NCBI GenBank assembly: GCA_047606545.1
Contig: JASGEI010000002.1
Location: forward strand, 1-64,000
DNA from: JASGDC01 sp047606545
Lineage (GTDB): Bacteria; Actinomycetota; Actinomycetes; Actinomycetales; Micrococcaceae
Direction of reading: 5' to 3'
Length of the DNA: 64,000 nt
Made by a program: the position numbers and the translations under genes. Position 1 is the first letter of the stretch; every line of letters begins with the position of its first letter. The notes under the pieces were generated by a model. It saw only the letters and a program-made list of their open reading frames with translations, searched no databases and was not told the origin of the DNA. This document shows positions 16,470 to 26,037 of the stretch, piece after piece.

Positions 16470-18686
16470 ATGGGTCAAGATGGTAAGTATGGGGACTTTT
16501 TTCCACATGGTAGTGGTTCAGATATAGGTCCGAAGAAAAAAAAGAAGAAAAGGAGAAGCTCTTCTCGCTCAAGTAGTTCCTCAAGTTCAAATTCTTCCAG
16601 TTCTGGAGTGAAACGAAAGCGAAAGAGACGGAGTAGTTCCTCAAGTTCTTCGCGTCCAAGTTCTAGCTCCCAAAGAAAGCGTCGCAAGCGTTCATTCTCA
16701 GAAAAAGCAAGTGAGGGTAGTTGGGCTAAGACGTCGAAGACTTCTAGCTCAAGCAGTGCTAGTGCTTCGAGTTCTGGTAAAAAAAAGAGACGTAAAAAAA
16801 GGTCAAATGTCGAGTTTGATAAAGCATTTAAGAGAAACTCAGGACAAGATAGCTCTAATTTTAATGAAAAGTTTTCAGCCAAAATAGCCAGTTTAAACTT
16901 GTCTCGTTTTGCGATAGAACCTGAAAAATTTCTAAAATATTTTGTCATTATTATGACAATCTGTATTTTTTGGCTTGGGATAAGGGGAGTCCAAGCCAGC
17001 ATTGCTTTACGTAAGGTAAATGCTGGGGTACCAGCATTACAAACTGCATTTTCAAAAAGTGATACTACTGCAATAACAAATCAGTTAAACACTATGAAAA
17101 AATCAGCTAAGAGTGCACATAGTGCTACTAGTGATCCTATTTGGCGTTTGGCGAAGTATACCCCATTAATTGGTGCTAACTTTGCAGCTGCCAGTGCGGT
17201 ATCAGATGTCGCTTATGCAGTTACTAACCCTATTAACCAAGATTTAACAGATAAGATTGCTAATTATCAGACTGTATTTGAGCCAAAAGATGGAAAGTTT
17301 GATATTAATGCGATTAAAGACCTATCTCAACAAGTGTCCCCAATCGCTAACGATACTGCAAACAGTACCGCAGAAGTAGCTGTAATCAATCCTGATAGTT
17401 TAATTGGTCCAGCAAGGCAACCATTTACTGAAGCTCAAGCAAAGATCGCGCCGTTAGGTGTTCAAGCTAAAAACCTAAGTACTACGCTAAAGCTATTGCC
17501 AGATATGTTAGGAGCTAGTGGTGAACGTAACTATCTGGTGGTTAACCAAAACAATGCCGAGTTGCGAGGTTCTGGAGGGCATCCAGGTTCCTTTACTTTA
17601 TTAAACGCTAATCAAGGTGTAGTAAAAGTCGGTAATCAGTATACTCCAAGCGATTTTAAAGAGTTAACAAACCCAGTTTCGGTAGATAAGACATTTGCTG
17701 CTACTTTCAGTCCAAATATGGCAAAAGATATGATTGTCTTTAACTTAAGTCCAGATTGGCCGACCAATGGCAAGCTTGCACATGATATTTTTAAGCAAGA
17801 TAAAGGCACGGATGTTGATGGAGTAATTGGTGTTGACCCTACTGCTCTTTCATATATCCTTGGTGCGACAGGACCAGTGAATGTTGATAGTGTTGCTGGA
17901 TTACCTAGCCAAATTAATTCTAAGAATGTGGTGAAAGTACTACTTTCCGAAGCTTATAAGAACACTACTCCAGCACAACAAGATGATTATTTTGGGAAAG
18001 TTTCTGATCAAGTATTTAACCAGATTGCTACAGGTAAATTTGATGGAGGCAAACTCGTAGAGGAATTAGGTAAAGCCGCTGACGAAAACCGATTATTAGT
18101 TTGGTCTAATTCTGATCCTGAACAACAACTTCTTGACGGTACTATGGTCGCTGGTGATGTTATGCAACCAGCACAAGCACCAGCAGCAGCTATGTATGGA
18201 GTGGCAATTAATAACGTACAGCAGTCTAAGATGGATTACTATCTTAAAGATTCAATACAATTGGCACAAGCCGGATGTGGTACAGATAAAGGCAATGTAA
18301 CGGTAATGAATTATACAGTTACGAATACTTTAGCTGCTAATCCAAACTCACTGCCAGAATATGTTACTGGTAGTAAGTCAATATCTACTCCAGGTTTTGT
18401 CAAAGGTGAGTTATACGATAAGTACACTTTCTATGCGCCAGCTGATAGTAACTTTATGTCAGTTAAAGTTGATGGCAAAGATGCTCCTGTAGCCCTAAAT
18501 GAGATGGGTAATATTCAGACTGCTTCAGTTACATTACATACTGAGCCAGGGCAAACACATAAAGTAGCGATGTCATTTTCTGGAGTAGACGTAACCCATA
18601 AACCTGGAGTACGCTTAACTCCGACAGTACAAACTTTAGATTCACGAATTCAAGAACCTACGATTGAAGGGACCTGTGGAAAATAA
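16470..18686 (+). CDS. DUF4012 envelope protein with Arg/Lys/Ser-rich cytoplasmic tail
   Basis: This is a 738-residue protein. Residues ~20-130 are almost entirely Lys, Arg and Ser, with runs such as KKKKKKRRSSSRSSSSSSS and KRKRKRRSSSSSSSRPSSSS. One membrane helix follows at ~153-175 (FVIIMTICIFWLGIRGVQA). The large extracytoplasmic part carries the DUF4012 signature GERNYLVVNQNNAELRGSGG (~350-370) and VDGVIGVDPTALSYILGATG. The domain resembles LCP-type proteins and is found in actinobacterial envelope loci. Its biochemical role is not established. The basic Ser-rich tail is expected in the cytosol, where it could bind nucleic acid or lipid headgroups or be a Ser/Thr-kinase target; that is inference. 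The 3' end overlaps the metG start region. Confidence 0.8.
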   Translation: MGQDGKYGDFFPHGSGSDIGPKKKKKKRRSSSRSSSSSSSNSSSSGVKRKRKRRSSSSSSSRPSSSSQRKRRKRSFSEKASEGSWAKTSKTSSSSSASASSSGKKKRRKKRSNVEFDKAFKRNSGQDSSNFNEKFSAKIASLNLSRFAIEPEKFLKYFVIIMTICIFWLGIRGVQASIALRKVNAGVPALQTAFSKSDTTAITNQLNTMKKSAKSAHSATSDPIWRLAKYTPLIGANFAAASAVSDVAYAVTNPINQDLTDKIANYQTVFEPKDGKFDINAIKDLSQQVSPIANDTANSTAEVAVINPDSLIGPARQPFTEAQAKIAPLGVQAKNLSTTLKLLPDMLGASGERNYLVVNQNNAELRGSGGHPGSFTLLNANQGVVKVGNQYTPSDFKELTNPVSVDKTFAATFSPNMAKDMIVFNLSPDWPTNGKLAHDIFKQDKGTDVDGVIGVDPTALSYILGATGPVNVDSVAGLPSQINSKNVVKVLLSEAYKNTTPAQQDDYFGKVSDQVFNQIATGKFDGGKLVEELGKAADENRLLVWSNSDPEQQLLDGTMVAGDVMQPAQAPAAAMYGVAINNVQQSKMDYYLKDSIQLAQAGCGTDKGNVTVMNYTVTNTLAANPNSLPEYVTGSKSISTPGFVKGELYDKYTFYAPADSNFMSVKVDGKDAPVALNEMGNIQTASVTLHTEPGQTHKVAMSFSGVDVTHKPGVRLTPTVQTLDSRIQEPTIEGTCGK

Positions 18687-20235
18687 ATTTTATATCACCA
18701 CGCCAATTTACTATGTAAATGATGCACCGCACTTAGGCCACGCATACACTACTGTGGCTGCGGATGTGATAGCACGTTGGAATCGCCAACGTGGCAAAGA
18801 TGTCTGGTTTTTAACTGGCACGGATGAACATGGCGAAAAGATTATGCGTACTGCGCAAGAGCATCACACTACCCCACAAGAGTGGTGTGATGACTTGGTG
18901 GAAGCAAAATGGAAACCACTTTGGGAACATCTAGAGCTTTCTAACGACGACTTTATTCGTACTACTGATAAGCGTCATGAGGCTAAAGTACAAGAATTCG
19001 TACAAAAACTTTATGACAAAGGCTATATCTATTCAGGTTCGTTTGAAGGTCCTTACTGTGTAGGCTGTGAAGAATTTAAAGTCGAAAGTGAATTAATTGA
19101 AGACGATGGTGAGTTTTTGTGTCCAGTACATAAAAAGCCAGTAGAAAACCTTAAAGAGGAAAACTATTTCTTTAAACTTTCCGCTTTTCAGGATAAGTTA
19201 TTAAAACTTTATGATGCTAACCCAGAGTATATTACGCCAAAGAGTGCTCGTAATGAAGTAGTGAGCTTTGTATCTGATGGTTTACAAGATTTATCTATTT
19301 CTCGTTCCTCTTTTGACTGGGGTGTAAAAGTCCCATGGGACGAATCACAGGTAATTTATGTTTGGGTAGATGCACTGCTTAATTACTGGACTGCATTGTC
19401 TGACGATGAAGGAAAACTAGAGAAGTTTTTCCCAGCTGATATGCATGTGCTAGGTAAAGATATTTTGCGTTTCCATGCGGTAATCTGGCCAGCAATGTTA
19501 ATGGCGGCTGATTTTGAGCTACCTAAAAAGATTGTTACTAACGGTTGGTTGCTTGTCGGTGGTGAAAAGATGAGTAAGTCTAATTTAACTGGTATTTCAC
19601 CATATGACATCACTAGTCACTTTGGTGTAGATGCTTACCGTTATTACTTTATGCGAGCATTAGCATTTGGCTCTGATGGTTCATTCTCATGGGAAGATTT
19701 TACTGCACGCTATAACGCTGAGTTAGCAAATGGTTTAGGTAACTTGGCTTCTCGCGTTTCTGCAATGATCATCAAGTATTTTGATGGAATCTTACCAAAG
19801 CCAAGTAAAGAAACTTCACGTGAGATGCAAGTTGAAAGTGTGATTATCGAGGCTATCGAAAATGCAGAAATTGCAATTGATGAAGCTAAGATTAACGAAG
19901 TTCTAGCTGCAATTTGGACTATTGTTGACGAGCTAAACCTATATATCACTGAGCAAGAACCATGGAAACTAGCAAAAGACGATTCTGAAGATACTCAAGC
20001 TAAGCTAGCAACTACACTATATACCGCTGCTGACGGTTTGCGTATTCTTGCTGTATTGTTGCATCCATTTATGCCAGCGGTTACCGCACGCTATTGGAGG
20101 AGCTTAAGCATTGATGAAGATATTGCTGACCAGCGTATTGAGAACTTAATGGCAACTCACAATAAATTAGTTCCAGGCGAGCAGCAAATTTCAAAGCCAA
20201 AACCGTTGTTCCCACGTTTGGAAAGCGATAAGTAA
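18664..20235 (+). CDS. metG: Methionyl-tRNA synthetase
   Basis: Charges tRNA-Met with methionine. The class I motifs are clear: HLGH (residues 23-26, in NDAPHLGHAYTT) and KMSKS (~302, in GGEKMSKSNLTG). A zinc-knuckle region has CVGCEEF and a later single CP pair (~132-157). At 523 residues it lacks the C-terminal tRNA-binding domain of longer MetRS, as is usual in actinobacteria. Starts are TTG at 18664 or GTG at 18676, both inside the end of the DUF4012 gene; AAGGGA lies just before the GTG but close. It heads the metG-tatD-rsmA-ispE-ABC-F run. Confidence 0.96.
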   Translation: MKGPVENKFYITTPIYYVNDAPHLGHAYTTVAADVIARWNRQRGKDVWFLTGTDEHGEKIMRTAQEHHTTPQEWCDDLVEAKWKPLWEHLELSNDDFIRTTDKRHEAKVQEFVQKLYDKGYIYSGSFEGPYCVGCEEFKVESELIEDDGEFLCPVHKKPVENLKEENYFFKLSAFQDKLLKLYDANPEYITPKSARNEVVSFVSDGLQDLSISRSSFDWGVKVPWDESQVIYVWVDALLNYWTALSDDEGKLEKFFPADMHVLGKDILRFHAVIWPAMLMAADFELPKKIVTNGWLLVGGEKMSKSNLTGISPYDITSHFGVDAYRYYFMRALAFGSDGSFSWEDFTARYNAELANGLGNLASRVSAMIIKYFDGILPKPSKETSREMQVESVIIEAIENAEIAIDEAKINEVLAAIWTIVDELNLYITEQEPWKLAKDDSEDTQAKLATTLYTAADGLRILAVLLHPFMPAVTARYWRSLSIDEDIADQRIENLMATHNKLVPGEQQISKPKPLFPRLESDK

Positions 20236-20237
20236 CG

Positions 20238-21068
20238 ATGAAATTAGCACCATTGCCAATTCCGTTACCTGCACCAGTAATTGATAATCATACCCATTAT
20301 GATATGGTGCTGGAAAATCCAGATAAAGAGCTTAAGGTAGCTTTGGATGAGGCAGAATCAGTAGGCGTAAGCAAAATCGTCCAGGTTGGCTGTGATGTGG
20401 CGGGCTCAAAGTGGTCAGTTTGGGCTGCTCAGCATGATCCACGCGTGGTTGCTGCAGTTGCGATTCATCCTAATGAAGCTCCAATCTTAGCAGAACAAGG
20501 AAAGCTTGATGAGTCATTAGCTGAAATTGAAAAATTAGCTCAAGAACCACGAGTTGTCGCTATCGGTGAAACTGGTTTAGATTACTTTCGAACTGGTCCT
20601 GAAGGAATAACTGCGCAAAAGGCAGCTTTTAAAAAGCATATCGAGCTTGCCAAGAAATACGGCAAGACTTTACAGATTCATGACCGTGATGCCCACGACG
20701 ATATTGTGGGAGTACTGCAAGAAGTCGGTGCTCCGGAACGCACAGTATTCCATTGCTATTCTGGAGACGGCAAGTTAGCTGAAATTTGCAATGAAAATGG
20801 CTGGTATATGTCATTTGCTGGTACTGTAACTTTTAAGAATGCACCTAATATCCGTGAAGGATTGCATACTGCTAAACATGAGCTAATTCTTTGTGAAACA
20901 GATGCGCCATTTCTATCGCCACATCCGTACCGTGGCAAGAAGAACTCTAGCTACATGAGTGCGGTAACAGCGCGTTTTATTGCTGAAGAACTGAATGTTG
21001 ATGAAAAAGAAATGTGTGAACAGCTGTATCAAAATACAGTAGCTGCCTATGGGGAGTGGGATGCCTAA
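20238..21068 (+). CDS. tatD: TatD-family metal-dependent hydrolase
   Basis: This is a DNase/hydrolase of the TatD amidohydrolase family. The metal ligands are present: His18 and His20 in DNHTHYD, Glu in AIGETGLDYF, His in VFHCYSGD and Asp in CETDAPFLSPHPYRG. The 276-residue length is normal. It starts two bases after the metG stop and overlaps the rsmA start by eight bases. Related actinobacteria usually carry rpfB or rpf2 between tatD and rsmA, and here there is no room for it. Confidence 0.93.
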   Translation: MKLAPLPIPLPAPVIDNHTHYDMVLENPDKELKVALDEAESVGVSKIVQVGCDVAGSKWSVWAAQHDPRVVAAVAIHPNEAPILAEQGKLDESLAEIEKLAQEPRVVAIGETGLDYFRTGPEGITAQKAAFKKHIELAKKYGKTLQIHDRDAHDDIVGVLQEVGAPERTVFHCYSGDGKLAEICNENGWYMSFAGTVTFKNAPNIREGLHTAKHELILCETDAPFLSPHPYRGKKNSSYMSAVTARFIAEELNVDEKEMCEQLYQNTVAAYGEWDA

Positions 21069-21921
21069 AAATTCTGGGTTGCTAGGTCCGATTGAAGTAC
21101 GAACTCTTGCGACTGAGTTAGGAATTACTCCTACCAAAAAACTAGGTCAAAACTTTGTTATTGATCCAAACACCATCCGAAAAATTGTCGAAATTGGCAA
21201 AGTTGCTGCTGAAGATATTGTCTTAGAAGTAGGTCCAGGACTTGGCTCATTAACTTTAGGGTTGTTAGCTAAATCTAATGAAGTGCTAGCAGTAGAGTTA
21301 GATGGTAAATTAGCTAAACAATTACCAATTACGGTAAAAAAGCAGTTACCTAAGGCTGTCAATAATGTAAAAGTAATACATAAGGATGCGGTTAGAGTTA
21401 CCGAGTTACCAAATGAACCAACTGCATTTGTGGCAAATTTACCTTATAACGTAGCAGTACCTATTTTCTTAAATATTTTAAAGCGTTTTAGCAGTATTAC
21501 TCATGGCGTCGTTATGGTGCAAAAAGAAGTCGCAGAGCGTTTGACCGCTAAACCAAATAATAAAGTATATGGAGTTCCGACGCTAAAAGCTTCTTGGTAC
21601 GCAGATTTAAAATACGCTGGAACTGTAGGAAAAAATGTTTTTTGGCCAGCTCCGCGTATTGATTCAGGGTTGGTATTTTTTGAGCGTAATGATAGTCCAT
21701 ATCCTGAGGAAATTCGAGATTCAGTATTTGAACTGATTGATATGGCTTTTTCACAACGTCGAAAAACTATTCGTACGGCAATTAATAATTGGAATAAAAA
21801 ATATCCTAAGCGAGAGATTAGTAGCTCTGATTTAAAATTAGATTTTAGTAAACGCCCCGAACGACTTACGTTAGCGGATTTTGTAGCAATAATTGAGGCG
21901 GCAAACGATGCAACAGCTTAA
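21061..21921 (+). CDS. rsmA: 16S rRNA dimethyladenosine transferase
   Basis: Dimethylates A1518 and A1519 of 16S rRNA (KsgA). It has the N-terminal KKLGQNFVID, the SAM-binding LEVGPGLGSLTL and the catalytic ANLPYNVAVPI (the NLPY motif). A longer frame starts at 21049. The ATG at 21061 is better because GGGGAG lies five bases ahead of it. The gene overlaps tatD by eight bases and runs into ispE, so all are one operon. Confidence 0.94.
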   Translation: MPKNSGLLGPIEVRTLATELGITPTKKLGQNFVIDPNTIRKIVEIGKVAAEDIVLEVGPGLGSLTLGLLAKSNEVLAVELDGKLAKQLPITVKKQLPKAVNNVKVIHKDAVRVTELPNEPTAFVANLPYNVAVPIFLNILKRFSSITHGVVMVQKEVAERLTAKPNNKVYGVPTLKASWYADLKYAGTVGKNVFWPAPRIDSGLVFFERNDSPYPEEIRDSVFELIDMAFSQRRKTIRTAINNWNKKYPKREISSSDLKLDFSKRPERLTLADFVAIIEAANDATA

Positions 21922-22822
21922 TAAAGTAACGGCTAGTGCGCCAGGTAAAGTTAATTTAAGCCTAGGTGTCGCAGAATTACGTGATGATGGTTATCATGAA
22001 TTAGACAATGTTTTTCAAGCAGTTAATTTACGTGAAACTATTACCTTAACAAGAGCTGAAAAAATGAAAATTACTATTGGGGCAGCTTCAGGAATAAATA
22101 TTTCAGAAGTTCCACTTAATGAAAGTAATTTAGCATATAAAGCTGTAGCCAGAGTCGCTAACTTAGCAGAAAATCCTAGCAATGTGCATATTCATATTCA
22201 TAAGGAAATTCCAGTAGCAGGTGGGATGGCAGGAGGTTCTGCTGATGCTGCAGCTGCTCTTTTAGCGGCAAATGCTTTATTTGGCGCTAGACTTAATAGA
22301 GCACAATTTATCTATCATGCAGCACAATTAGGTGCAGATGTACCTTTTGCATTGCAAGGTAATACTGCTAGAGGGTTTTCAAAAGGTGATCAGTTAGTTG
22401 ATGTAATTTGTCGTTCAAGCCTTAATTTTGTTATGGTTACTGATGAAAATGGACTTTCTACTCCAGAGGTCTTTAATCGTTTCGACCAAATAACGAAAAC
22501 AGATCATAGGGCGTTCGATCCTACAAAATTATTGCAAGCTTTACAAAGTGCTAACCCTTATGAGGTCGCAGAGTGTATGGGGAATGATTTGGAAGCTGCA
22601 GCTTTAGATCTTAGACCTGAGCTAAGTGATATTTTGCGTCTTGAACGCACACACCCATCTGTATTAAGAGCAATGGTTTCTGGATCTGGACCAACAGTAA
22701 TGTTATTGACTCCCAGTGCTGAACATGCAGTAGAACTTTGTGCTGAATTAACAAAAAGAGGGCGTAACGTTATGCAGTGCAATACTCCAGGAATTAGTGC
22801 TCGAATTGAGGATAGTGAGTAA
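21908..22822 (+). CDS. ispE: 4-diphosphocytidyl-2-C-methyl-D-erythritol kinase
   Basis: The ATP-dependent kinase of the non-mevalonate isoprenoid pathway. It has the N-terminal SAPGKVNLSLGV, the GHMP ATP loop PVAGGMAGGSADAAAAL (~95-112) and the C-terminal VSGSGPTVMLL. The longest frame begins with a TTG at 21893. The ATG at 21908 is preceded by GAGG about nine bases away and is the likely start. It overlaps the end of rsmA. The isoprenoid product is needed for undecaprenyl/decaprenyl carriers used by the wall polymer genes elsewhere in the window. Confidence 0.94.
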   Translation: MQQLNKVTASAPGKVNLSLGVAELRDDGYHELDNVFQAVNLRETITLTRAEKMKITIGAASGINISEVPLNESNLAYKAVARVANLAENPSNVHIHIHKEIPVAGGMAGGSADAAAALLAANALFGARLNRAQFIYHAAQLGADVPFALQGNTARGFSKGDQLVDVICRSSLNFVMVTDENGLSTPEVFNRFDQITKTDHRAFDPTKLLQALQSANPYEVAECMGNDLEAAALDLRPELSDILRLERTHPSVLRAMVSGSGPTVMLLTPSAEHAVELCAELTKRGRNVMQCNTPGISARIEDSE

Positions 22823-24603
22823 TGGCGCATCTACTTGGTGCAGAAAATTTGCATTTAGAATACCCTACACAACAGGTCTTCAAATCAGTAAGTCTTGGTG
22901 TTGAAGAAGGCGATCGTATTGGTATTGTGGGACGTAACGGTGATGGTAAATCTAGTTTATTAGGATTACTTGCTGGCAAAATTGAACCGCAATATGGACA
23001 GGTTACTGCTCGGAAAGACTTGCGTTTTGGGGTCTTAACTCAAGAAGATAATCTTGATGAAGCTAAAACTGCTGGAGCTGAAATTGTAGGGGAACGTGCA
23101 GATTACGAATGGGCTTCCAACCCTAAAATTCGAAATGTAATTCAAGGTTTAGTTTCTGATATTTCCCGCGATACCTTAATAAGTGAACTAAGTGGTGGTC
23201 AGCGACGTCGAGTAGCTTTAGCTAGGCTATTAGTTAATGACTGGGATTTAATTGCACTTGATGAACCTACTAACCATCTAGATGTTGAGGGTATTGCTTG
23301 GCTGGCAAACCATATTAAAAATCGCTGGTCGAAAAATTCTGGTGGTATTTTATTAATTACTCACGACCGTTGGTTTTTAGATGAGATCTGTAATAAGACT
23401 TGGGAAGTTCACGATGGCATGGTTGAGCCTTTCGAAGGCGGTTATGCTGCATACATTTTGCAGCAAGTGGAACGGGATAGAATTGCTAAGACTCAGGAGC
23501 AAAAACGTCGTAATCTGCAACGGAAAGAATTAGCTTGGTTACGTCGTGGCGCACCCGCACGAACTTCAAAACCAAAGTTCCGTATGGATGCAGCAAAAGA
23601 GCTAACTTCTGATGTGCCACAATTTCGCAATCCGCTTGAACTCAAACGCATGGCTGTGGCTCGTCTTGGAAAAACTGTCGTAGACATTGAAGATGTCAGT
23701 GTAGCTTTTGATGGTAAGCAAGTTCTAAATGATATTACTTGGCGGTTAGCACCAGGTGAGCGTACTGGGATACTAGGGGCAAACGGTGCTGGTAAATCTA
23801 CTTTATTAGGTTTGATTTGTAATACTGTAGTGCCAACCTCAGGTCGAGTTAAGACTGGTAAAACTGTAAAGATTGGTTTGCTTGACCAGCAGTTTTCACA
23901 ATTAAAAGATATTGGAACTGATCGAGTTCGTGAAGTATTAGCTCGGTATAAAACTACATTTAATGTAGATGGCAAAGATTTAACGCCAGCACAATTGTTA
24001 GAACGTTTAGGTTTTATTAAAACTCATTTATCATCTTATGTTCAAGACTTATCTGGTGGGCAAAAACGACGTTTGCAGATTTTGATGCTATTACTTGCTG
24101 AGCCAAATGTAATTGTGCTTGATGAACCCACTAATGATGTAGATTCAGAAATGCTTTCAGCGTTAGAAGATTTACTGGATTCTTGGCCTGGAACTTTGAT
24201 AGTAGTTTCTCATGATAGGTATTTGCTTGAGCGAGTAACTGATCAACAATACGCAATTCTTGATAGACAATTACGTCATCTACCAGGTGGCATTGAAGAA
24301 TATTTACAACTTAGCAAAACTAAAGCTAAGACCGAAAAAGTTGCTGATAAAGCACAAACAGAAAAGCCAAAAAAGATTTCTGGCGCCAAACGTCGGACTA
24401 TAACTAAAGAAATAGCTGCTATTGAACGTAAAATTGAGAAACTCAATGACAAGATTGAAGTAATACATGTGCAAATGGCTGAACACAATCAAAGTGACTA
24501 TCCTGGTTTAATGGAATATACCAATAAACTTAATGAACATAAAGATGAAGTTGTTGCTTTAGAAGAACGTTGGCTGGAACTTGCTGCAGAAATTGATGAC
24601 TAA
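22822..24603 (+). CDS. ABC-F family ATPase
   Basis: This is a soluble twin-ATPase protein of 593 residues with no membrane segment. The first domain has GRNGDGKSSL, LSGGQRRRVALARLL and IALDEPTNHLD. A charged linker follows (~210-270). The second domain has GANGAGKSTL, LSGGQKRRLQILMLLL and VLDEPTNDVD. A C-terminal coiled coil (~530-590, KREIAAIERKIEKLNDKI-like) ends the protein. ABC-F proteins act on ribosomes, as translation factors or in resistance. Placement after ispE is the standard actinobacterial arrangement and suggests a housekeeping role. Its ATG shares one base with the ispE stop. Confidence 0.93.
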   Translation: MAHLLGAENLHLEYPTQQVFKSVSLGVEEGDRIGIVGRNGDGKSSLLGLLAGKIEPQYGQVTARKDLRFGVLTQEDNLDEAKTAGAEIVGERADYEWASNPKIRNVIQGLVSDISRDTLISELSGGQRRRVALARLLVNDWDLIALDEPTNHLDVEGIAWLANHIKNRWSKNSGGILLITHDRWFLDEICNKTWEVHDGMVEPFEGGYAAYILQQVERDRIAKTQEQKRRNLQRKELAWLRRGAPARTSKPKFRMDAAKELTSDVPQFRNPLELKRMAVARLGKTVVDIEDVSVAFDGKQVLNDITWRLAPGERTGILGANGAGKSTLLGLICNTVVPTSGRVKTGKTVKIGLLDQQFSQLKDIGTDRVREVLARYKTTFNVDGKDLTPAQLLERLGFIKTHLSSYVQDLSGGQKRRLQILMLLLAEPNVIVLDEPTNDVDSEMLSALEDLLDSWPGTLIVVSHDRYLLERVTDQQYAILDRQLRHLPGGIEEYLQLSKTKAKTEKVADKAQTEKPKKISGAKRRTITKEIAAIERKIEKLNDKIEVIHVQMAEHNQSDYPGLMEYTNKLNEHKDEVVALEERWLELAAEIDD

Positions 24604-24626
24604 TGAAGATACCAAGATAGATATAA

Positions 24627-25739
24627 CTAGTTATTATTCTGCTTAAAATAACGTATTAATGAACGAACTGCAGCAGTGCCAGCACGGTTTGCACCTACTG
24701 TAGATTGTGAAGGGCCAAACCCAATCAAGTAAATACGAGGATCTGCTAGTACTTGGGTATCTTTTACTAAAATCCCACCTTCAGAATTTTGTAGTTGTAA
24801 TGGTGCTAAATGTTTCAAGTCAGCTCGGAAGCCAGTAGCCCATAAGATTGTGTCTAATTCAGTGAAATTACCATCAACTTCTCTAACGCCTTTTGGTTCA
24901 ATTACAGTAAACATGGGTCTTCTATTAAGAACACCACGTTCTTTAGCTGCCAGTGCGTAAGGAGTCCAAGGTAATCCGGTATATGAAACAATGCTACGGC
25001 TTGGTTTACCTGCTTCAACATCTTCGGTAACTTTACGAATAACTTCACGACCTTCAGTTTCTGGACGAAAGTCACCATCATGGAAGATAGGTTCGTTACG
25101 GGTGTACCAATATACGGCACCTACTTGAGAGATTTCTTCCAATTGCTGTAGTGCCGAGATACCGCCACCGACTACTGCGACTTTCTTATCTCTAAACTCT
25201 TCATTGGTAAGGTAATCTTTTGTGTGTAGTTGCTTGCCTTGAAAAGTTTCTTGCCCTGGATAGCTTGGTAAAACAGGGTTGTTCCAAGTGCCAGTCGCAT
25301 TGATGATTGCTTTTGTGTGCCAAATGCCTTTAGAAGTTTTTATAATAAAATCTTCAGTTTGGTTTTTATCGTTAGATACTGAAAATACTGTAACTGGGCG
25401 TAGTATTGGTAGTTCAAAATGTTTTTCAAAATCAGTAAAGTAGTTAGGGATAGCTATACGAGCAGGTTCAGCTAGATTAATACTAGGTTTAGGAAAGTCA
25501 GGTAGATCGAAAATACCGTTAACAGTTTCCATCCGTAATGATTCCCAACGGTGTTGCCAAGCACCTCCTGGAGCAGGGTTTGCATCAAAAATTATAAAAG
25601 TATGATCAGCATGAGGATTCGTTATCGCATTAACAAAACCACGACGTCGTAATTGGTAACCAGCTGAAAGACCTGCTTGTCCTGCGCCGATGACGATGAC
25701 GGTAGTATCAGGTACTTCATTAGTTTTATCAGTGTTCAT
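24627..25739 (-). CDS. FAD/NAD(P)-dependent monooxygenase-like oxidoreductase
   Basis: This is a 370-residue flavoprotein of the CzcO/flavin monooxygenase type. An FAD-binding GAGQAGLSAGYQL lies near residues 18-30, and a second dinucleotide motif GGGISALQQLE lies at ~190-200. FDANPAPGGAWQHRWESL is the conserved segment of this group. ATGF near 300 is also typical. The substrate is unknown. A nine-base inverted repeat 56-80 bases upstream of its ATG could be an operator. It is convergent with the ABC-F gene. Confidence 0.83.
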   Translation of the reverse strand: MNTDKTNEVPDTTVIVIGAGQAGLSAGYQLRRRGFVNAITNPHADHTFIIFDANPAPGGAWQHRWESLRMETVNGIFDLPDFPKPSINLAEPARIAIPNYFTDFEKHFELPILRPVTVFSVSNDKNQTEDFIIKTSKGIWHTKAIINATGTWNNPVLPSYPGQETFQGKQLHTKDYLTNEEFRDKKVAVVGGGISALQQLEEISQVGAVYWYTRNEPIFHDGDFRPETEGREVIRKVTEDVEAGKPSRSIVSYTGLPWTPYALAAKERGVLNRRPMFTVIEPKGVREVDGNFTELDTILWATGFRADLKHLAPLQLQNSEGGILVKDTQVLADPRIYLIGFGPSQSTVGANRAGTAAVRSLIRYFKQNNN

Positions 25740-25794
25740 GGGTTTGCTATTAACTACCTTTAATTTTGAAATTATACTTTTTTAATTCTTTAAT

Positions 25795-25819
25795 GAATTT
25801 AACTATTATCGTTAAATTC
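25795..25819. promoter_or_regulatory. Inverted repeat, possible operator of the flavoprotein gene
   Basis: GAATTTAAC and GTTAAATTC, perfect nine-base arms seven bases apart, lie upstream of the flavoprotein start. The spacing suits a dimeric regulator. The rest of this ~300-base gap is AT-rich. It holds one further imperfect inverted repeat (25846-25860 with 25878-25893) and the tRNA promoter. Confidence 0.4.
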
Positions 25820-26001
25820 TCTCAAGCCTTAAAAATATATCCTATAATTTTTCTGGTTTCCAGTTGTAATTTAGCTAGAAAACCTGAAAAATTTAAGGAA
25901 ATAGGGCACTACATAGATGGATATAGATGATAACCATGTGAGTAGTTATGGATAGTTAAAACTTACCTTATTTAGGATTTAGTTATTAGCGAACTTTTGC
26001 G

Positions 26002-26007
26002 TATAAT
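26002..26007 (+). promoter_or_regulatory. -10 box upstream of tRNA-Gln
   Basis: TATAAT lies 30 bases before the mature tRNA start. The -35 region is weak. It probably also serves glmU-prs by read-through. Confidence 0.55.
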
Positions 26008-26037
26008 GAGATTTGTGCGTTAATGAATAATGCGCGT

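Noticed and set aside
16475..17002. Minus-strand ORF of 175 residues opposite the Arg/Lys/Ser tail
   Set aside because: It is an artefact of AGA/TCT-rich low-complexity sequence, with no ribosome binding site or homology.
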